Positions 49,055 through 59,682 are shown, counted from the first letter of the stretch. The stretch is DNA of 64,000 bases from Helicobacter bizzozeronii CCUG 35545 (GCA_000263275.1 CAGP01000048.1:1-64000); one strand, 5' to 3'. Notes: a model not told the origin generated them from the letters alone. Translations and numbers: made by a program.

Positions 49055-50320
49055 TGGGGTCCCTTAATGCGTGTGAAAGTCTGCCCCAGTGTCTCTTCTA
49101 AAAGGGCGGTGATATTCACATATTCGATCTTAGCCTCTGCCAAAGCGATCAGGGCATCCATGTAGGAATTTTGGTAAATCAAATATTCAAAGAGCCCGAT
49201 TTTTTGGGCTTCATAGGCAATGCGCCCCATCTCCATTAACTTAGCTTTGTTATCAATGGCTTCAATTTGGATTTTCATGTATTTTTCTTTGGTTTGGAGC
49301 TGGTTGAGGTAGGCACGGGCGTTGATCCCTATGTTGCGTTTCATCACCACATTTTTAGCCCGTGTGCCATTCTCTAGGGCTAAAAACTTGCGTTTCAAGT
49401 GGATATTTTTAGGCGTTACAGGTAGGGGGATATTAAATTCAATAGAAAAGTTGGTCGCTGAGTTATAACTCTCTGCCCCCAAACCAAATTCAAAATTATG
49501 GAAGACATCGCGGTTAGCCAAATTGGCATTCACCTTATAATCTTTTGCGCTCAAATCCAGCACTTCCACATACAAGGAATGATCCAAGATTCGCTGCAGC
49601 CCATACTCCCCAATACGCACATATTCAAATTGCAAACCCGGAATTTTGATGAGGTGATCTTTGTCTAAGAAGGTGCTAAAATCGGCGTTTTTGGAGACGA
49701 CAGGATGCACGATGGCTAACATGGTGTTGAGCGTTTTTTCTTGGTTGATGATTAAGGTTTCCATGTTGATCTTGGCTAATTTGGATTCCAAATAGGAGTT
49801 TTTGAAGTTGATATAGTCCTTTTCAGACATGCTCCCTGCTTGGACCTTGCGTTGGGCGGCATTGAGCTGGGATAAAAAAAATCTGTTCTCTACGCGCATA
49901 AATATTGTGTTTTTCAATGTTTAAAATGTAGTTCAGATAGAGGCGTTTTGCCCCAATAAAGGCGAGATTGCGGCTGAGCTCATAACTCTTGCGGTATTGC
50001 ACATTTTTAATCGAAAGACTGCGGGCTAAAAGACGGCTAACCCATGGGAGTTTGGGTTTGATCATCAGCACGGTTCTAGGCTGGGCCTCAGCAATGCCTT
50101 GGTAGTTGCGCACCATAGAGGTTTCATTGGAGATAAAGGGGAAATCCCAAGCATTGGTGGATTTTTGCTCCTCCAAAAGGCTAATAAACTCTGCCTTTTT
50201 TTGGATCAATTCCATCGAATTATGCTCGACTCGTTTGAAAAATTCCTCTACAGAAAAGGTTTTAGCACTTAAAAAGCTGACTAAAAGGCTTGCGGTTAGC
50301 CAAAGGGTTTTAAAACGCAA
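49051..50320 (-). CDS. cznC: Outer-membrane efflux protein CznC type, one frameshift
   Basis: The TolC-like outer-membrane channel of the efflux system. A signal peptide (LWLTASLLVSFLSA) is followed by long amphipathic helices in two halves (ELIQKKAEFISLLEEQ; YMKIQIEAIDNKAKLMEMG). The frame breaks at a run of eight T on the coding strand (49874-49881); with seven it reads QIFFLSQLNAAQRKVQAGSM, giving about 422 residues. The start is TTG 50320, with AAGGA upstream. glyS precedes by 70 bases. Confidence 0.87.
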
Positions 50321-50390
50321 GCCCTACAATTCCTTAATATCCGCCACACTCAAAAATTCCCGACAAATTAAAAAGAGTAAGCTTTTGCGG

Positions 50391-52411
50391 TTATTTTTGG
50401 ATTTGGGGGTTGGGATCGTTGATGAGCACTTTTTCAAAGAAAAGCTCTAGAGGGACCTTGAGGGCAAATAGGGCGTGGATTTTATCCCCCCATTGGGGGA
50501 ATGTGCTTTTTTGCAAGTTCAAGTAAGCCTCATAAAGCCCTTGTTCGCTGGCATCTTGAAAAAGGGTTGGATCGGGGTTGCTGGCATGTTGTGTGTCTTG
50601 GGTGATATTAGCGACTCGTTTAAACACACTCACCAACTGCTTAGAATCCTCCACTTGATCTAAAAAATCTTGCAAGGCATAGAGTTTGTTAGCCATTTGG
50701 CAAATCTCATAATCTTGCCCCCCCAAGGTTTCAATGCCTTTTAGCACACTTTTGTAAAGATTAGGGGTTTTGGCACCTAACACATGGGAGAGTCGTTCCA
50801 GCATGAACTCTCTTAGCAAAGAGAGATCAAAGGGGGCATAATGGGCGCTAAGGGTTTGCAAATCGGCTTGGAGATTAAAGGGCAGGTTGTAGTGCAAGCA
50901 GATACGCAACACGCCATTACACGCACGGCGCAACGCAAAGGGGTCTTTAGAACCCGTAGGGATTTTACCCACACTAAAAAGAGCCAACAAGCTATCTAGT
51001 TTGATACTCAACGCCAAGAGCGCGCCTAAAAAAGTGCTGGGTAAGGGCGCACCCTCAGCGATGGGGTGATATTGTTCTTTAAGTGCGGTGCAAATCTCTA
51101 GGCTTTTGTGGTGGTGCTTGGCATAGTAAGAGCCCATCACGCCTTGCAACTCGGGGAACTCATAGACCACTTCGCTCAACAAGTCCGCCTTGGCTAGGTG
51201 CAAGGACTCTAAAAGTTGGGCTTGCAAAACCTCTTGGGCTTGGGTGTTGGGGGCGTATTTTTGGGCTAAAAAGAGGGCGATTTTTTGCTCACGCCCCACT
51301 TTGTCTTCCAAGCTCCCCAAACCCTGCATAAAAGCGATCTTATCTAGGGCTGGGGCTACATGTTCCCATTCGATGGATTTTTTCAAATCGTTTTGGTAAA
51401 AAAACACGGCATCGCTTAGGCGTGCGCGCAAGACCTTTTGGTTGCCCGCTAAAATGGTGGCAAAATCTTGGGGGTGTTGCAAGGGCGCATTGCTCACCAC
51501 AATAAAGCCATTATTGAGCGTGCCCTCTTTGAAGGTGGCAAAATAGCGTTGGTGCTCCTTCATGGAGGTGGTGATAACCTCTGTGGGCAAATCCAAAAAA
51601 GGTGCGATCAAAAAGCCCATAAAGGGCTGTGGGGTAGGTGGTGATGGCGATCACCTCCTCTAAAAGCTCGGGATCAATCTGGACCTGCACGCCATGTTCT
51701 TGCTCTAGGGCGGCAATCTCATGCAAGATTTTTTGCTTGGCGTTTGTCGGGGTCTAAGATCACAAAACCTTCTTGCAGGGTTTTAAAATAAGCCTCTATG
51801 CTGGGCGTTTCGTGGTAGGCAAAACTCTTAGCCACATGGATTTTAGTCGCACGCTTGGCACTGCAGCCATAGGCTTGTTGGCAAGCCTCTAGGGACACAA
51901 GATCAGCCCCAAAAATCACGCAAATATTATGGATGGGGCGTATAAAGCGTTCTGGCACACTGCCCCACGCCATGCTTTTGCCAAAATCTAGCGATCGCAA
52001 AAACTCCAACAAAATGCCATCTAAAAGCGTGGTGGTGGCAATGGGTGCGCTCTGCACCACAGCATACAAGACTTCCTTATTGTTTTTAAGTGCCGTGCTA
52101 AAGGCTTGGGCGGGGTCTAACTCCAACTTGGTATAAAACTTCTGCCCGATGGCATTGAGCTGGTGATCGCTCATCGCCACACTTAAGGGGGGACCAAAGT
52201 GTTCGATTTGTTTGGCTGGGGTGTGGGTGGGGAAATCTAGGGCATGCAAAACAAGGCGTGTGGGGGCATAATAGCTATGCAATTCGCCTTTAAAATCCAC
52301 TTGGTGGTTTTGCAGGGCTTGGTGGAATTTGTCTAGGATGTGTTTAAATTCTGCTAACAAAGCCTTAGCGGGCATCTCTTCAACTAGAACTTCAATGAGT
52401 AATGGATTCAA
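50391..52411 (-). CDS. glyS: Glycyl-tRNA synthetase beta subunit, two frameshifts
   Basis: The tRNA-binding subunit of the alpha2-beta2 glycyl-tRNA synthetase. It starts MNPLLIEVLVEEMPAKALL, which is typical. Breaks are at T6 51729-51734 (five gives RQAKILHEIAALEQEHG) and A6 51595-51600 (five gives ALYGLFDRTFLDLPTEVITT, a conserved part). The rebuilt protein is about 673 residues, with an HD-like central region and a C-terminal anticodon-binding domain. A TATAAT box lies at 52479-52474. The efflux genes follow on the same strand, as in H. pylori HP0972-HP0969. Confidence 0.94.
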
Positions 52412-52473
52412 GTAAGCTCCTATGCGTGAATCAGGCTAGCCATTAATAGTTATCAAGGGTTACTTATGTTAAG

Positions 52474-52479
52474 ATTATA
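52474..52479 (-). promoter_or_regulatory. Probable -10 box for glyS
   Basis: TATAAT on the minus strand, 63 bases before the glyS start, in the divergent gap with the 52516 gene. Confidence 0.45.
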
Positions 52480-52515
52480 GCAAAACTTAAAGTGAAAAAC
52501 TCTTAAAGGTTTGTC

Positions 52516-53322
52516 ATGTGGGCTTGGGGATTTTTCCGCCATGTTTTTGTGCTGGCAGTTTTGGGTGGTGCGGTGGTGAGTGGGGTAGCAGCCAAGCCTA
52601 ACTTTGTGGAATGTATGAATCCTAGTCATTTTAATTTGGAACAAAAAAAGGTTTTGGTCTATGCCTACCATTATGGTTCTAAAGAAAATTTAGGCTATGA
52701 GATGGCGGCCATTGCATGGAAAGAGTCGTGTGCGGGGGCTTATCGAGTCAATTTTGATGAGACAAGTGCGGGGATTTACCATGCCTATATCCCAGCTGTC
52801 TTGAAGTTTTACAACGAGGGGCAGACTCCTTTTATGAAAAGTTACTATGGCGATCTGCTCATCAGAGATCGCAATTTTGCTTCCCGAATCGCCCTAGATA
52901 CTTTGGTCAGTTTCAAGCGTATCCACAAGGGCAACCTCAAAGAGACGATTCGGGCTTACTATATCCAAAGAGCCAAACACCCAGCTATGGCTAACCAAGA
53001 AGCCGATGAATATTACCAAGACCTCCTAACCAAGATCAAAACCCTACAAAGCCTCATGCCCACCTTAGAGCAGTTTGTTAGAGAACATGAACACAAGCCC
53101 AAAACCCCCCTTTATGCCCAATCTGAATTGCCCTACCAACCCCCCAAGCAAACCAAGAAAAAACCGCCTAGAAAGACCTATAAAAAACCCTCTAAACCCA
53201 GAACAACCCAGCACCACAAGCCCAAACCCAAAGTGGAGCCAACCCACCACACACAGCCCAAACCCAAAAAGCGTCAAGAGGATGATGGGATTTTCTTGAT
53301 GCAAGAAGCCCCGGTGTTTTGA
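52516..53322 (+). CDS. Periplasmic protein with transglycosylase-like motif and Lys/Pro/His tail (HP0973-like)
   Basis: A 268-residue secreted protein: a signal-like hydrophobic segment to about residue 25 ([18 protein letters not shown]), then a helical domain with [16 protein letters not shown], where Glu70 sits as the catalytic Glu does in lysozyme-like transglycosylases, followed by SAGIYHAY. From about residue 200 the tail is a low-complexity run rich in Lys, Pro, Thr and His, likely to span or bind the wall. The enzyme role is inferred from the short motif only. It lies between glyS and gpmI, matching HP0973. It overlaps gpmI by one base (TGATG). Confidence 0.75.
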   Translation: MWAWGFFRHVFVLAVLGGAVVSGVAAKPNFVECMNPSHFNLEQKKVLVYAYHYGSKENLGYEMAAIAWKESCAGAYRVNFDETSAGIYHAYIPAVLKFYNEGQTPFMKSYYGDLLIRDRNFASRIALDTLVSFKRIHKGNLKETIRAYYIQRAKHPAMANQEADEYYQDLLTKIKTLQSLMPTLEQFVREHEHKPKTPLYAQSELPYQPPKQTKKKPPRKTYKKPSKPRTTQHHKPKPKVEPTHHTQPKPKKRQEDDGIFLMQEAPVF

Positions 53323-54809
53323 TGCAAAAGACATTGTTGATCATCACCGATGGGGTGGGGCATAGCGACACAAAGGAGGGCAATGCCTTTTACCATGCCA
53401 AAAAACCCACCTATGATTGGATGTTGGCTCATTTGCCCCATAGTTTATTGAGTACGCATGGTCTTAGCGTAGGTCTGCCTGAGGGGCAAATGGGCAATTC
53501 TGAGGTGGGGCATATGTGCATTGGGGCAGGGCGTGTGCTCTATCAAAATTTGGTCAAAATCTCCAAGGCGTTTGAAGAGGATTGCATGGAGGATAACCCC
53601 GCCTTCAGGCATGTAGTGGATAACGCCCACATTGTGCATGTGCTGGGCTTGATGAGCGATGGGGGCGTGCATGCCCATATCGATCACCTCATTGGCATGG
53701 CATTGCTCTTAGAGCGGATGGGCAAAAAGGTGTGGTTACACTTGATCACCGATGGGCGCGATGTGTTGCCCACCAGCGCACTAGAATACCTCAAATTAAT
53801 CTCTTGCATTTGCAACCACAATATCGCCATCGCCACCATTTCTGGGCGTTTCTTTGCGATGGATCGCGACAAACGCTATGATCGCATTTTAGCCGCCTAT
53901 GAAAGCATCGTGCATGCCCAAAATAAAACCATATTAGGGCCTCCAGCCTACATTGAATCCATGTATGCCCGCAATATTTACGATGAATTTATACAGCCCG
54001 CCAGCTTTGGGCACTACAAGGGCATGTTTGATGGCGAGGGGGTGATTTTTGTCAATTTCCGCAGTGATCGGGCTAGGGAACTCACCCAAGCCTTAAGCGG
54101 GGATTTAAACATGTTTAAAGGGCTGAAGGAATGTGGGGCGGGCGCACCCGAGTTGGTGATCGCCACGATGACCAGTTATAGCGCGGATTTTAAGCACCCG
54201 GTGTTCTTCCCTAAGTTGGAGATTACAGACACGCTTGCCCAAGTGGTCTCCCAAGCCAACTTAAGCCAAGTGCATATTGCCGAGAGTGAAAAATACGCCC
54301 ATGTGAGTTTTTTTATCAATGGCGGGGTTGAAGAACCCTTTGCTAACGAGGAGCGCATTTTAATCCCTAGCCCTAAAGTCCCCACCTACGATCTCTGCCC
54401 ACAGATGCGCGCACCTGAAATCGCTCAGGCAATTATAGCGAGCATGCGCGCGGGTAAGGACTTGATCATCGCCAACTTTGCTAATGGGGACATGGTCGGG
54501 CACACGGGCAATTTTGAGGCTTGTATCCAAGCCATAGAGGCTTTGGATAGCGCGCTAGGTCAGGTGCTCAAGGTGGCTCAGGAATTGGGCTATGCGATGC
54601 TTTTAACCAGCGACCATGGGAATTGCGAGCAAATGTATAACACCAAAGAGGGCGTGCTCACCAACCACACCACTAACCCGGTTTATTGTTTTGTGATGGG
54701 GCAGGATGCCAAACAGATCAAGTCCGGCGCGCTTAATCATGTCGCTGCTAGCGTGCTCAAACTAATGGGCTTGCCTATTCCTAGCGTGATGGACGACCCC
54801 CTATTTTAG
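53322..54809 (+). CDS. gpmI: Cofactor-independent phosphoglycerate mutase
   Basis: Interconverts 3- and 2-phosphoglycerate using two manganese ions and a phosphoserine intermediate. The product is about 495 residues. It begins [16 protein letters not shown], the serine nucleophile is in [26 protein letters not shown] and [14 protein letters not shown] follow, and [10 protein letters not shown] lies near the end. The start is ATG 53322, overlapping the preceding stop. It is convergent with the metallophosphoesterase gene, sharing four bases. Confidence 0.97.
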   Translation: MQKTLLIITDGVGHSDTKEGNAFYHAKKPTYDWMLAHLPHSLLSTHGLSVGLPEGQMGNSEVGHMCIGAGRVLYQNLVKISKAFEEDCMEDNPAFRHVVDNAHIVHVLGLMSDGGVHAHIDHLIGMALLLERMGKKVWLHLITDGRDVLPTSALEYLKLISCICNHNIAIATISGRFFAMDRDKRYDRILAAYESIVHAQNKTILGPPAYIESMYARNIYDEFIQPASFGHYKGMFDGEGVIFVNFRSDRARELTQALSGDLNMFKGLKECGAGAPELVIATMTSYSADFKHPVFFPKLEITDTLAQVVSQANLSQVHIAESEKYAHVSFFINGGVEEPFANEERILIPSPKVPTYDLCPQMRAPEIAQAIIASMRAGKDLIIANFANGDMVGHTGNFEACIQAIEALDSALGQVLKVAQELGYAMLLTSDHGNCEQMYNTKEGVLTNHTTNPVYCFVMGQDAKQIKSGALNHVAASVLKLMGLPIPSVMDDPLF

Positions 54810-55528
54810 GGGATTGCGCTAATCACTAGCCCCTTATGCGTGAGGGTGGCAATTTGCTTGGTGCAATAAAATGCGGGCAGGGGGCAATACAGGCTATCTT
54901 GCGGGGCGTTTTGGATATGAAAATGCCCTTCAATGACCCCATCTAGCTTGCCTTGCGTGCCTTTGTGGTAGTGTTTTAAACGCTCTTGCTTAAAGCACGC
55001 CCAGTCTGCTGGATTCAAATGCCATTCTCTGATCTTTTTCTTTTTGATCGGGCGGGCGATGTAAGGGTAAAGCTTACTGATTCGATCCAAAAACCCCAAG
55101 ATTTTACACGATAGCGCACTGGATAAAAGACGGATGTAAATTTCATACCCCCAGCCCAAAAACAAATCCCCATGGGCGAGTAGGTAGGTTTGATTTTGGT
55201 AGGCAAAGGCTAAGGGCTGGCACTTGCGGGGGTAAATGGTGGCATATTGAGTCAAGTTAGCCCAATATTTTAAGCCGATGTCGTGATTGCCCTCAAAGTA
55301 AAAGATCGTGCTTTTTTGGCTAAGGATACGCAGTTGTTCTAAAATCAAGGCATGGGGTTTATAGCTACTGCGCACACTCCCCATTAAAATTTGGAAAATA
55401 TCCCCCATTAAAAACAGCTGTGGGGGCGGATTGGCAATTAAGCCATCAAGCAAACGGGGGAGGTGGGGGCTACCCTCCTGGTGGTGGGCATCGGCAACAA
55501 AGATCGCCCCCTCCGCCAAAGCCGCCAC
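54806..55528 (-). CDS. Calcineurin-like metallophosphoesterase (LpxH-like)
   Basis: A 240-residue phosphoesterase. The metal-binding motifs are seen in order: FVADAHHQE (DxH), [10 protein letters not shown] (GD), YFEGNHDIG (GNHD), LLAHGD (HGD) and IEGHFHI (GHxH). This layout fits UDP-2,3-diacylglucosamine hydrolases of lipid A synthesis, but the exact substrate is not proven. The start is GTG 55528, in the same frame as thiS and two codons after its stop, so the two are tightly linked. Confidence 0.8.
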   Translation of the reverse strand: MAALAEGAIFVADAHHQEGSPHLPRLLDGLIANPPPQLFLMGDIFQILMGSVRSSYKPHALILEQLRILSQKSTIFYFEGNHDIGLKYWANLTQYATIYPRKCQPLAFAYQNQTYLLAHGDLFLGWGYEIYIRLLSSALSCKILGFLDRISKLYPYIARPIKKKKIREWHLNPADWACFKQERLKHYHKGTQGKLDGVIEGHFHIQNAPQDSLYCPLPAFYCTKQIATLTHKGLVISAIP

Positions 55529-55534
55529 AAAGGC

Positions 55535-55732
55535 TCACCCCCCGCCCATGAATTGCAAACACTCCAAGCGATCGTTTTCGTGTAAGGGGGTGTTGCCCCA
55601 TTCCTCTTTTTTGACAACTTGTTCATTCAAAGCCACCGCACAAACGCGTTTTTCAATGCCTAGAGTCTGGATCAACGAGTCGATATTGGGCGCGCTAACC
55701 TCTTGGGCTTGCCCGTTAATGAAAATTTGCAT
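55535..55732 (-). CDS. thiS: Sulfur carrier protein ThiS
   Basis: A 65-residue ubiquitin-fold protein that carries sulfur as a C-terminal thiocarboxylate for the thiazole of thiamine. It begins MQIFINGQAQEV, contains VCAVALNEQVVKKEEW and ends LECLQFMGGG, which gives the needed Gly-Gly end. No other thiamine gene is seen nearby. Confidence 0.88.
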   Translation of the reverse strand: MQIFINGQAQEVSAPNIDSLIQTLGIEKRVCAVALNEQVVKKEEWGNTPLHENDRLECLQFMGGG

Positions 55733-55779
55733 GCACTGCCTTTATAAAATAACGCCCATTATAACAAAACCCCGCCCAT

Positions 55780-56236
55780 TCAGAGCAAAACAAGCACTCT
55801 TTTAGCGTGATCTTTGGCACGGACATTATAGAGGGCGTGCAAGATCACGCCCTCTTCATCAATGACAAAGGTTGAGCGGATCACCCCCTCGATCTGTTTG
55901 CCATACATGTTTTTGACCCCATAAGCCCCGTAAGCCTTGATAACTTCCAAATGCGGATCGCTTAAAAGCGTGATGCTGAGATTCTCGCTTGTGATAAAAT
56001 GGCAATGACTCTTGGCATCATCAGGACTAACCCCGATGATTGCCCGCCCCCCTAGCCTTAAAGTCGCTTTGCAAAGCGGTGAAATCGCGCGCCTCAAGGG
56101 TGCAACCCGGGGTGTTATCTTTGGGGTAAAAATACAACACCACCTTTTGCCCGCGTAAATCCTGCAAAGAAACTTGCTTGCCTTGAGAATCTAATAAGCT
56201 AAAATTAGGGGCTTTGTCTCCAAATTGTAACGCCAT
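55780..56236 (-). CDS. bcp: Bcp-type thiol peroxidase, one frameshift
   Basis: A peroxiredoxin that reduces alkyl and hydrogen peroxides in the cytoplasm. The peroxidatic cysteine is in DNTPGCTLEARDF; the resolving cysteine five residues later is replaced by Arg (H. pylori has Lys), so it works as a one-cysteine type. The frame breaks at a run of six G on the coding strand (56047-56052); with five it reads KARGRAIIGVSPDDAKSH, giving about 151 residues. ATG 56236 has AAGGAG upstream. That ribosome site lies within a duplicated copy of the lutC end. Confidence 0.92.
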
Positions 56237-56241
56237 GCACA

Positions 56242-56270
56242 CTCCTTAATACAAAATCACTGCGACCGCT
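56242..56270. repeat. Relic copy of the lutC 3' end, upstream of bcp
   Basis: The 19 bases 56242-56260 are identical to 56808-56826, and the next bases are partly alike. On the minus strand the relic reads GCG GTC GCA GTG ATT TTG TAT TAA (A-V-A-V-I-L-Y-stop), against A-V-C-V-I-L-Y-stop at the end of lutC. The lipoprotein cassette lies between the copies. Confidence 0.8.
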
Positions 56271-56279
56271 CTATAAAAA

Positions 56280-56760
56280 TCATTTTGGATGTGGATCGCT
56301 ACAATGTCCCGGTTCAGCCATCTTTAATTGCGCTACCGCCACCCGACCTTTTTCTTCATCAACTAATTTCAAATTCGCACCGCCGACAAATACCCCCATT
56401 TTGATATATTGCCGGACAAAATAATTTTTGCCAGATTCCATATCAAGGCTTAAGGTATTGGGGGAGAATTCAGATTCGGTTGCGATGGTGTGTTTGCCTG
56501 CTGGCAACCGCATAAAGAAAAACACTTTAGGTGCCGACTCGCCCAAACATTCACCATCAACCCAAAGATCTTTTTTTTAGAATGCTACCAAAAATACCAT
56601 CGCGATAAACATAGAGTCCGGCTTGACCCATTTCAGGCGCAACAAATTTTTTAGCTTCTTGAGCAAGTGATGATGGTGCCATTCTCACTGTAGCACAACC
56701 ATAAAATAACACCAAAATAGAGCCACATAAAAACAATTTTTTCAGTGCCGCATAGATCAT
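56280..56760 (-). CDS. DUF2846-like lipoprotein cassette gene, one frameshift
   Basis: From ATG 56760 the protein has a signal (MIYAALKKLFLCGSILVLF) ending in YGC, a lipobox-like site, then an Ala-rich part and GQAGLYVYRDG, the typical start of a DUF2846 beta domain. The frame breaks at a run of eight A on the coding strand (56571-56578); with seven it reads SILKKDLWVDGECLGESAPK, then VFFFMRLPAGKHTI and KNYFVRQYIKMGVF. About 159 residues. An upstream ATG at 56802 with AAGGAG is also possible. The family function is unknown. I recall no gene between bcp and lutC in H. pylori, and the flanking lutC duplication supports later insertion. Confidence 0.72.
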
Positions 56761-56807
56761 TTTTCCCTCTGCTTTGAGCGTGGTTTTTGCTTGCAAGCAC
56801 ATCATTT

Positions 56808-56826
56808 CTCCTTAATACAAAATCAC
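56808..56826. repeat. Original lutC 3' end copy of the 19-base direct repeat
   Basis: Identical to 56242-56260. It covers the last codons of lutC, its TAA and the ribosome site AAGGAG that follows. Confidence 0.8.
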
Positions 56827-57456
56827 GCACACCGCCATAGGCCCATGCACACCAAAGACGGTTTTAAGCTCAATATCAGCCGTGCGGCTAGGCCCGCCAA
56901 TGAGGAGCATATTAGTCGCCAAGCGATCGGGGCTTTGGGCTTTGAGGGCTTCTAAACCCTCATAGAGGTTTTTAACCAGCTTGCTTTTTTCCAGCAAGAA
57001 AACACATTTGAGCGTGATGAGAGAGCTTAGGCGCGGACTAGCTGGAGAAGAAACCACACCCACCATGCCCAAGTTAGCAATCCCGCATGTGGCTTTGAGC
57101 ACTGAGGTATCCACATGGAAAAGAGTGTCTTTAAGCTCCTCCACACTTTGGTTATAAGGGATTTTCACCCATGCATTCTGCGAGTCTAATTCCTCCAAAT
57201 TAAGCGGTAGATCCGTGGCGTGTAAAATCTTTTCACTCTCAAAACCCACCAAAACCTCTTTTAAATCTTGAGCCAAATTCTCTGGGCTAGATTGCACCAC
57301 TTGGGCGCGATTCAAGGTTTGGAAGTGGATATATTCCTCGAGCAAACTCTCTTTTTCATCGCGCAACATATTTTTAAAATGCACTTCCTCATGGGCGATG
57401 GCGTGCCTTTTGAGGGCATTTTGCACGCGTTCTAAGACAACAGGTCTGCTATTCAT
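56812..57456 (-). CDS. lutC: Lactate utilisation protein LutC
   Basis: The third subunit of the LutABC L-lactate oxidation system. About 214 residues with the LUD-domain signature near the end, LIGGPSRTADIELKTVFGVH. ATG 57456 has AAGGAG six bases upstream and overlaps the lutB stop by eight bases; the longer upstream open frame is inside lutB. Its last eight codons are duplicated upstream of bcp. Matches HP0137. Confidence 0.93.
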   Translation of the reverse strand: MNSRPVVLERVQNALKRHAIAHEEVHFKNMLRDEKESLLEEYIHFQTLNRAQVVQSSPENLAQDLKEVLVGFESEKILHATDLPLNLEELDSQNAWVKIPYNQSVEELKDTLFHVDTSVLKATCGIANLGMVGVVSSPASPRLSSLITLKCVFLLEKSKLVKNLYEGLEALKAQSPDRLATNMLLIGGPSRTADIELKTVFGVHGPMAVCVILY

Positions 57457-58891
57457 AAACCACTCCTTGTAACTGCTTAACTTTGGCATGCAATCCGGCG
57501 TTGATAGTGGGCATGTCGCGGTGTTTGAGCCAAATTTTAAGCACCGGGGCATAATCGCCAAACCATTTGCCTAAAGGGGCTAACCAGCCATTGAGCTTTA
57601 AAAACGCCCGCCACAAAGCCCCATTAGAAGCCATTTTAGCAAAAGCTTTCATGGCTAGCTCTTCAAGCTTGCTATGCTTGGTGTCTTTGTAACCCCGCAC
57701 CACGCCCCGCCCTTCATGGGCTTTTTCACAACGCAAATCCCTAATGAGCTCAGGCAAGGGGATTTTAACCGGGCAGACCTCCCCACAACGCCCACACAAA
57801 CTACACAAATTGGCAATGTGATCGTAATTGTTAAGCCCAAAGAGTTGGGGGGTGATCACCACGCCAATAGGTCCAGGATAAGTGGCTAAGTAGGCATGCC
57901 CCCCGATCTTGTCATAAACTGGGCAGTGATTAAGACATGTCCCACAGCGGATACAGCTTAAAGCCCTGTAGTATTTTTCATCCGCCAAGATATTAGAGCG
58001 GTTGTGATCGAGCAAAATAATATGGGCTTCTATGGGTCCATCTAAATCCCCCTCTTGGCGCGGACCCGTGATGATGTTTTGGTAGCAGGTAATGGGCACG
58101 CCCACCGCACTAGGTCCTAGCAAACTCACCAAAATAGAGGCATCTTCAAAACTCTCAACCAGCTTTTCAATCCCACAAATAGCGACATGTACATCGCAAG
58201 CGGTGGTGGTCATGCGCCCATTGCCCTCATTTTCCACCAACCAAATTGCCCCCTCGTTGGCGATGGCAAAATTCACACCCGAAATCCCCATTTTAAAGCT
58301 TTTAAACTCCTCGCGCATGTGCTTTCTGGCAATGCCATTGAGCTTTTCAGGCTCGCTCTCTAAGGGAGCGTTTAATTTTTGGTGGAAAATCTCGCCCACT
58401 TGGTAGCGGTTTTTGTGGATGGCAGGCACCACGATATGCACGGGGTGTTCATCGATGAGCTGGATAATGAGCTCGCCCAAATCGGTTTCTTTAGCCACAA
58501 TGCCCTTTTCTTGCAAGAAGTGGTTTAGCCCGATCTCCTCGCTCGCCATCGACTTGCCCTTTAAAATGCGATCGACCTTTTTTTCTTTGGCTAGATTGTA
58601 GATGATCTCATTGGCATCTTTGGCACTGCTGGCATAATGCACGATAAAGCCATTGGCTTTGGCTTGTTCCTCAAAGGTTTGCAAATAGTGATCCAGTCTA
58701 GCTAATACCTTGAGTTTGGCATTTTTGCCCAATTCTCTAAGCTCCTCCCAATCGTGGTAACGATTAGCAATCAAGTTTTTGCGGTTGGTGATGAGGGTAT
58801 CCATTGCCGATCGCAAATTCGTGCGGAGTTGCTCATCCTCTAGTTTTGCCTTGATCGCTTCTTCATATTCTTGTGCGCTGTGGGCTATCAT
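57449..58891 (-). CDS. lutB: Iron-sulfur lactate oxidation protein LutB
   Basis: A 480-residue protein with an N-terminal LUD domain (DRILKGKSMASEEIGLNHFL, AITCYQ-like PITCYQNIITGPRQEGDLDG) and two 4Fe-4S sites: CIRCGTCLNHCPVYDKIGG near residue 310 and CSLCGRCGEVCPVKIPLPEL near 360. It passes electrons from lactate, probably to the quinone pool. It overlaps lutA by four bases (ATGA) and lutC by eight. Matches HP0138. Confidence 0.95.
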   Translation of the reverse strand: MIAHSAQEYEEAIKAKLEDEQLRTNLRSAMDTLITNRKNLIANRYHDWEELRELGKNAKLKVLARLDHYLQTFEEQAKANGFIVHYASSAKDANEIIYNLAKEKKVDRILKGKSMASEEIGLNHFLQEKGIVAKETDLGELIIQLIDEHPVHIVVPAIHKNRYQVGEIFHQKLNAPLESEPEKLNGIARKHMREEFKSFKMGISGVNFAIANEGAIWLVENEGNGRMTTTACDVHVAICGIEKLVESFEDASILVSLLGPSAVGVPITCYQNIITGPRQEGDLDGPIEAHIILLDHNRSNILADEKYYRALSCIRCGTCLNHCPVYDKIGGHAYLATYPGPIGVVITPQLFGLNNYDHIANLCSLCGRCGEVCPVKIPLPELIRDLRCEKAHEGRGVVRGYKDTKHSKLEELAMKAFAKMASNGALWRAFLKLNGWLAPLGKWFGDYAPVLKIWLKHRDMPTINAGLHAKVKQLQGVVYE

Positions 58892-59634
58892 GCTAGACCC
58901 CCTGAAGCAACCCCCACCCTTTGGGCTAAAAAGTCGTAAAAATGCATCGCCTTAGTTGGGCTTTGCATTTTGCTCATCGCCCCACTGATGTTTAACAAAC
59001 AACCCGCATCGGCGGCTAAGACATACTGCACTTGCCGACTCTCAATGTCTTTGATCTTATCTTGCACCATCGCAAAAGAAATCTCGGGTTCTTTGACCGA
59101 AAAAGTCCCCCCAAACCCGCAACACTCCTCTTCGCGTTCCAATTCTACTAGTTCGACATTTTCTAGTTGGGCGATGATTTTTTTAGCGCTCTCAATCACC
59201 TTAGCCACCCGCAAGGCATGGCAATTAGAATGCCAAGTGATTTTGACCGGCGCACCAGTATCGGTGTAGCGCACCCCTAATTTTTGATCTAAAAACTCCG
59301 AGAGTTCAAAAACACGCCCTGCAAAGTGTGTTACCTCATCATAGTGCGGAGTGCCCTCAAAAAGTTCTTTGTAATCATGTGCCATCATGCCCACACAAGA
59401 CCCGCTAGGCACGATGATAGGATAATCTTCGCTAAAAAGTCTCAGATTATGCAAAATCACTTGTTTGCTCTGATCGTAGTAACCCGAGTTGTAACTGGGT
59501 TGCCCACAACAAGTCTGATCCTTTTTAAAGATCACCTCCACCCCCTCTTTTTGTAGTAACTTGATACAATTCACAATAGTTTGGCTATAGACCGCCCCAC
59601 CTAAACATGTGGCAAAAAAAATAAAACTTTCATG
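58888..59634 (-). CDS. lutA: Lactate utilisation protein LutA, one frameshift
   Basis: A CCG-domain protein with two cysteine-rich repeats (TCCGQPSYNSGY and ECCGFGGTF), which bind Fe-S clusters, in the L-lactate oxidation complex. The N-terminus is rebuilt from ATG 59634, with AAGGA upstream: a run of eight T on the coding strand (59615-59622) cut to seven gives MKVLFFATCLGGAVYSQTIV and joins the rest, about 248 residues. It starts the lut genes 48 bases after comB10. Confidence 0.93.
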   Translation of the reverse strand, partial: HESFIFFATCLGGAVYSQTIVNCIKLLQKEGVEVIFKKDQTCCGQPSYNSGYYDQSKQVILHNLRLFSEDYPIIVPSGSCVGMMAHDYKELFEGTPHYDEVTHFAGRVFELSEFLDQKLGVRYTDTGAPVKITWHSNCHALRVAKVIESAKKIIAQLENVELVELEREEECCGFGGTFSVKEPEISFAMVQDKIKDIESRQVQYVLAADAGCLLNISGAMSKMQSPTKAMHFYDFLAQRVGVASGGLA

Positions 59635-59682
59635 GCTATCCTTAAAAACTCATTATATCCCTAATTATAGCTAATTTGTGTT

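Noticed and set aside
53095-53290. CRISPR-like or tandem repeats in the Pro/Lys coding tail
   Set aside because: The repetition is only codon-level (CCC AAA, AAG CCC) with no regular spacer or period; no CRISPR array is seen in the window.
55535-55560. Frame error at the G6 run at the end of thiS
   Set aside because: The frame ends MGGG and stop, which gives the required Gly-Gly tail, and the next gene starts correctly; no correction is needed.
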